Of a stretch of 14,921 nucleotides of DNA, positions 12,864-14,921 are shown piece by piece (positions within the stretch are counted from its first letter, which is position 1; each line of letters begins with the position of its first letter). Source of the stretch: Roseovarius sp. UBA6217 (lineage in GTDB: Bacteria > Pseudomonadota > Alphaproteobacteria > Rhodobacterales > Rhodobacteraceae); assembly GCA_002421985.1 (NCBI GenBank), contig DISF01000018.1:45660-60580 (forward strand). The letters are read 5' to 3'. The notes below the pieces were generated by a model, which was not told the origin of the DNA, ran no database searches, and saw only the letters and a program-made list of their open reading frames with translations. The position numbers were made by a program, and so were the translations under genes.

Positions 12864-13601
12864 TCAGACGCCCGCGCGCGCGGCCACCTCTTGCAGGATG
12901 GGGGCAAGCCGCGCGGCCCAGGCGGCCTGTGCATCGGGCGTGGCAATGAGATCGTTGCGCAACTCGATCAGCACGTTGGGCCGCTGATGGGCGATGGCGT
13001 GGCGCGCGATGCTGTCGCCGGGCAGGTGGCCGCCATAGGGCTGGTTGTCGCCGACGCAAAGATCCGGCTCGGCGCGCAGCCGCGCCAGAAGCGGCCTGGC
13101 CAGCCGTGTATCGGCGGCATAGAGCAGGCCGATATGCCACGGGCGCGGGGGACGGCCGCGCAATTGCGGGGTGAAGCTGTGGATCGAGACGATCATGGTA
13201 TCGTCGCGCCGCGCCGCCAATTCGGCCAGCGCAGTGTGATAGGGGCGGTAGAGCCGACCCAGGCGGCGCGCGAAATCCTCGTCGCTGACATGGCGGTTGG
13301 CCGGGATCACCGTGCCGTCATAGAGCTTCATCACCAGGGTGGGATCGTCCTCGCCGCGGTTTGGGTCGATCACCAGCCGCGAGAAATTCGACAGGATCGC
13401 CGGGGCGTCGAGCGCACGGGCAAGCGCGCGCGCAACGCCCGCCGCGCCCACGTCATAGGCGATATGGCGCTCCATGTCCTCGGGCGCGATGCCAAGGCTG
13501 CCGCCATTCACGAAGCCGGGCACCGCGTTGGTGGCGTGATCGCAGGTCACAAGCCAGCGGGCGGGGCGCGCGGTGCCCTCGATATGAAAAGGAGTATGCA
13601 T
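12864..13601 (-). CDS. N-formylglutamate amidohydrolase-like hydrolase
   Basis: 245 residues, a zinc-dependent hydrolase family (FGase fold). The classic member hydrolyses N-formyl-L-glutamate to formate and glutamate in histidine breakdown. Motifs seen: TCDHATNAVP at 19-28, HIAYDVGA at 46-53, SRLVIDPNRG at 74-83, SIHSFTPQLRG at 139-149, and PNVLIELRNDLI at 208-219. His22 or His46 and Asp/Glu residues in these blocks are likely metal ligands. I use the ATG at 13601 (MHTPFHIEG), which matches the family opening; an ATG at 13667 would add 22 dissimilar residues. No hut genes are nearby; its partners are DUF1244 downstream and divergent pyk. It may therefore act on another N-acyl amino acid, and the exact substrate is uncertain. 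No strong Shine-Dalgarno is seen. Confidence 0.9.
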   Translation of the reverse strand: MHTPFHIEGTARPARWLVTCDHATNAVPGFVNGGSLGIAPEDMERHIAYDVGAAGVARALARALDAPAILSNFSRLVIDPNRGEDDPTLVMKLYDGTVIPANRHVSDEDFARRLGRLYRPYHTALAELAARRDDTMIVSIHSFTPQLRGRPPRPWHIGLLYAADTRLARPLLARLRAEPDLCVGDNQPYGGHLPGDSIARHAIAHQRPNVLIELRNDLIATPDAQAAWAARLAPILQEVAARAGV

Positions 13602-13725
13602 GATCCGGGTTGGCTTGTTGTATTGGTCTGGTCTAGGACAGTTGCCGGGAAAAGGGAATTGGGTCATAGGTTCCCCGACGTGCCGTTAGCGGTAACAGGC
13701 CGGGATTCCAGAAGAAGGATAACAG
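13602..13725. promoter_or_regulatory. Divergent control region between the FGase-like gene and pyk
   Basis: A 124-bp gap, lower in GC than its flanks, that must carry promoters in both directions. On the plus strand TTGCCG (13642-13647) with a 17-bp spacer to CATAGG (13665-13670) is a weak sigma-70-like pair for pyk. GAAGGA at 13714-13719 is a good Shine-Dalgarno six bases before the pyk ATG. I see no convincing boxes on the minus strand. Confidence 0.4.
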
Positions 13726-14921
13726 ATGAGACGCCATCGCAATGTCAAGGTCGTGGCCACGCTTGGCCCCGCATCTTCGGATTACGGGACGATCCGCGCC
13801 CTGCACGAGGCCGGCGCGGACGTGTTCCGCCTCAACATGAGCCACGGAGACCATGCCGGCATCGCCGAGCGGCATCGCATCATCCGCCAGATCGAGGACG
13901 AGCTAGACAGCCCGATCGCGATTCTCGCCGATCTCCAGGGGCCGAAACTGCGCGTCGGCACCTTTGCCCGAGGCGAGGAAGAGCTGATCGAGGGGGCGGC
14001 ATTCCGGCTCGATCTTGACGAGGCCGAGGGCGATTCGGCCCGTGTCTGCCTGCCCCACCCGGAGATTTTCGCGGCGCTGGAGCCGGGATCGCAACTGCTG
14101 GTCAATGACGGCAAGATCCGGCTGCGTGTGCGCGATTGCGGTGCCGATTTCGCCGCCTGCGAGGTGATGGTGGGCGGCACCATCTCTAACCGCAAGGGCG
14201 TGAACGTGCCCGACGTGGTGCTGCCGCTGGCGGCGCTGTCGGAAAAGGATCGCGACGATCTGGAGTTTGTGTGCGAATTGGGTGTGGACTGGCTCGCGCT
14301 CAGTTTCGTGCAGCGCCCCGAGGATGTGAACGAGGCGCGCACGCTGGTGCGGGGCCGCGCCGCGATCCTGTCGAAGATCGAGAAACCGGCGGCGGTGAAA
14401 TGCTTTGACGACATCCTCGCGGTCAGCGACGGGATCATGGTGGCGCGCGGCGATCTTGGCGTGGAACTGCCGGTGCAGAACGTGCCGCCGATCCAGAAAC
14501 GCCTTGTGCGCAAGTGCCGTGCGGCGGCGAAGCCGGTGATCGTGGCGACGCAGATGCTCGAATCGATGATCGAGAGCCCCATGCCCACGCGCGCCGAGGT
14601 CTCGGACGTGGCCACCGCCATCTACGAGGGCGCCGATGCGGTGATGCTCTCGGCCGAAAGCGCCGCCGGGGCCTATCCGGTCGAGGCGGTCGCGACCATG
14701 GACAACGTCGCCCGCTCGGTCGAAAGCGATCCGACCTATCGCGACATCATCGAAAGCTCGCGCAGCGCCAAGCGCCAGACCGTGGCCGATGCCATCGTCG
14801 CCGCGGCGCGCGAGATCGCCGAGACCACCGACATCTCCTGCATTTGCGCCTTCACCCAGTCGGGCACTACCGCCAGCCTGACCGCGCGCGAGCGGCCGCG
14901 GGTGCCGATCGTGGCGCTGAC
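13726..14921 (+). CDS. pyk: Pyruvate kinase, PykA type (3' end outside the window)
   Basis: The first 398 residues are present; the family is usually about 470-480 long, so roughly four-fifths is seen. It converts phosphoenolpyruvate and ADP to pyruvate and ATP, the last step of glycolysis. Seen: KVVATLGPASS at 8-18, FRLNMSHGD at 34-42 (Arg35, Asn37 and Ser39 at the phosphate/cation site), ADLQGPKLRVG at 68-78, LSKIEKP at 215-221 with catalytic Lys217 and Mg-ligand Glu219, RGDLGVELP at 241-249 with Asp243, ATQMLESM at 274-281, and PTRAEVSDVATAIYEGADAV at 287-306. Leu70, Gln71, Lys74 and Val77 are the residues characteristic of K+-independent enzymes. The B domain (about 79-165) and the start of the C-terminal domain are intact. 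The ATG at 13726 has GAAGGA six bases upstream. It is divergent from the FGase-like gene. Confidence 0.96.
   Translation, partial: MRRHRNVKVVATLGPASSDYGTIRALHEAGADVFRLNMSHGDHAGIAERHRIIRQIEDELDSPIAILADLQGPKLRVGTFARGEEELIEGAAFRLDLDEAEGDSARVCLPHPEIFAALEPGSQLLVNDGKIRLRVRDCGADFAACEVMVGGTISNRKGVNVPDVVLPLAALSEKDRDDLEFVCELGVDWLALSFVQRPEDVNEARTLVRGRAAILSKIEKPAAVKCFDDILAVSDGIMVARGDLGVELPVQNVPPIQKRLVRKCRAAAKPVIVATQMLESMIESPMPTRAEVSDVATAIYEGADAVMLSAESAAGAYPVEAVATMDNVARSVESDPTYRDIIESSRSAKRQTVADAIVAAAREIAETTDISCICAFTQSGTTASLTARERPRVPIVAL

Noticed and set aside
12369..14018. Plus-strand open frame of 549 codons spanning three genes and two promoters
   Set aside because: It runs through DUF1244, the FGase-like gene, the divergent control region and the pyk start in the wrong frame; three recognisable genes contradict it.
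1..14921. CRISPR array, intact insertion sequence, tRNA, rRNA, phage or defence genes
   Set aside because: No spaced direct repeats, transposase motifs, cloverleaf sequences or known defence domains were seen on either strand.

Overview
The window looks like chromosomal DNA from an alphaproteobacterium of the Rhodobacteraceae (Roseobacter group). The base composition is very GC-rich, and non-coding frames on both strands stay open for hundreds of codons. Several proteins have the form familiar from that family: a plant/alphaproteobacterial-type GshA, a PykA-type pyruvate kinase, a DUF1244 protein beside an N-formylglutamate amidohydrolase-like enzyme, and an OmpA protein with BON-like repeats followed by a small membrane coiled-coil protein. 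This assignment rests on recognising protein families, not on a database search.

Layout. Positions 132-2428 (minus strand) hold a two-gene unit, thiN (thiamine diphosphokinase) followed by a BT1/MFS-type transporter, joined by an ATGA overlap. Divergent from it, 2577-4418 (plus) encodes a 613-residue acidic low-complexity protein of unknown function with conserved-looking ends. Positions 4419-4878 hold no intact gene: a decayed fragment of an AGCS (alanine/glycine:cation symporter) gene abuts the previous stop codon, followed by a 10-bp perfect hairpin. Positions 4879-7565 (minus) form a likely operon rsmE - small membrane protein - gshA. Divergent from it by only 11 bp, 7577-10856 (plus) carries ubiA, an OmpA-family envelope protein and a membrane-anchored coiled-coil protein. 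This run converges with sdaA (10900-12273, minus) at a small hairpin. Then come a DUF1244 protein and an N-formylglutamate amidohydrolase-like enzyme (both minus). Divergent from these is pyk (plus), which runs off the right edge at residue 398.

Together the genes are mostly core metabolism: thiamine diphosphate formation and possibly thiamine uptake, glutathione synthesis, ubiquinone synthesis, 16S rRNA methylation, serine deamination to pyruvate, and the last step of glycolysis. One cell-envelope pair is also present. I see no tRNA, rRNA, CRISPR array, intact insertion sequence, phage gene or defence system. The most notable points are: long homopolymers (C13 and G10 on the coding strands) inside two adjacent divergent genes; the decayed symporter; conservation of the plant redox-switch cysteine pair in GshA; a full K+-independence signature in pyruvate kinase; a mutually exclusive hairpin set upstream of sdaA; and the thiN-transporter coupling. 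I found no convincing evidence of a wholly new multi-gene system.
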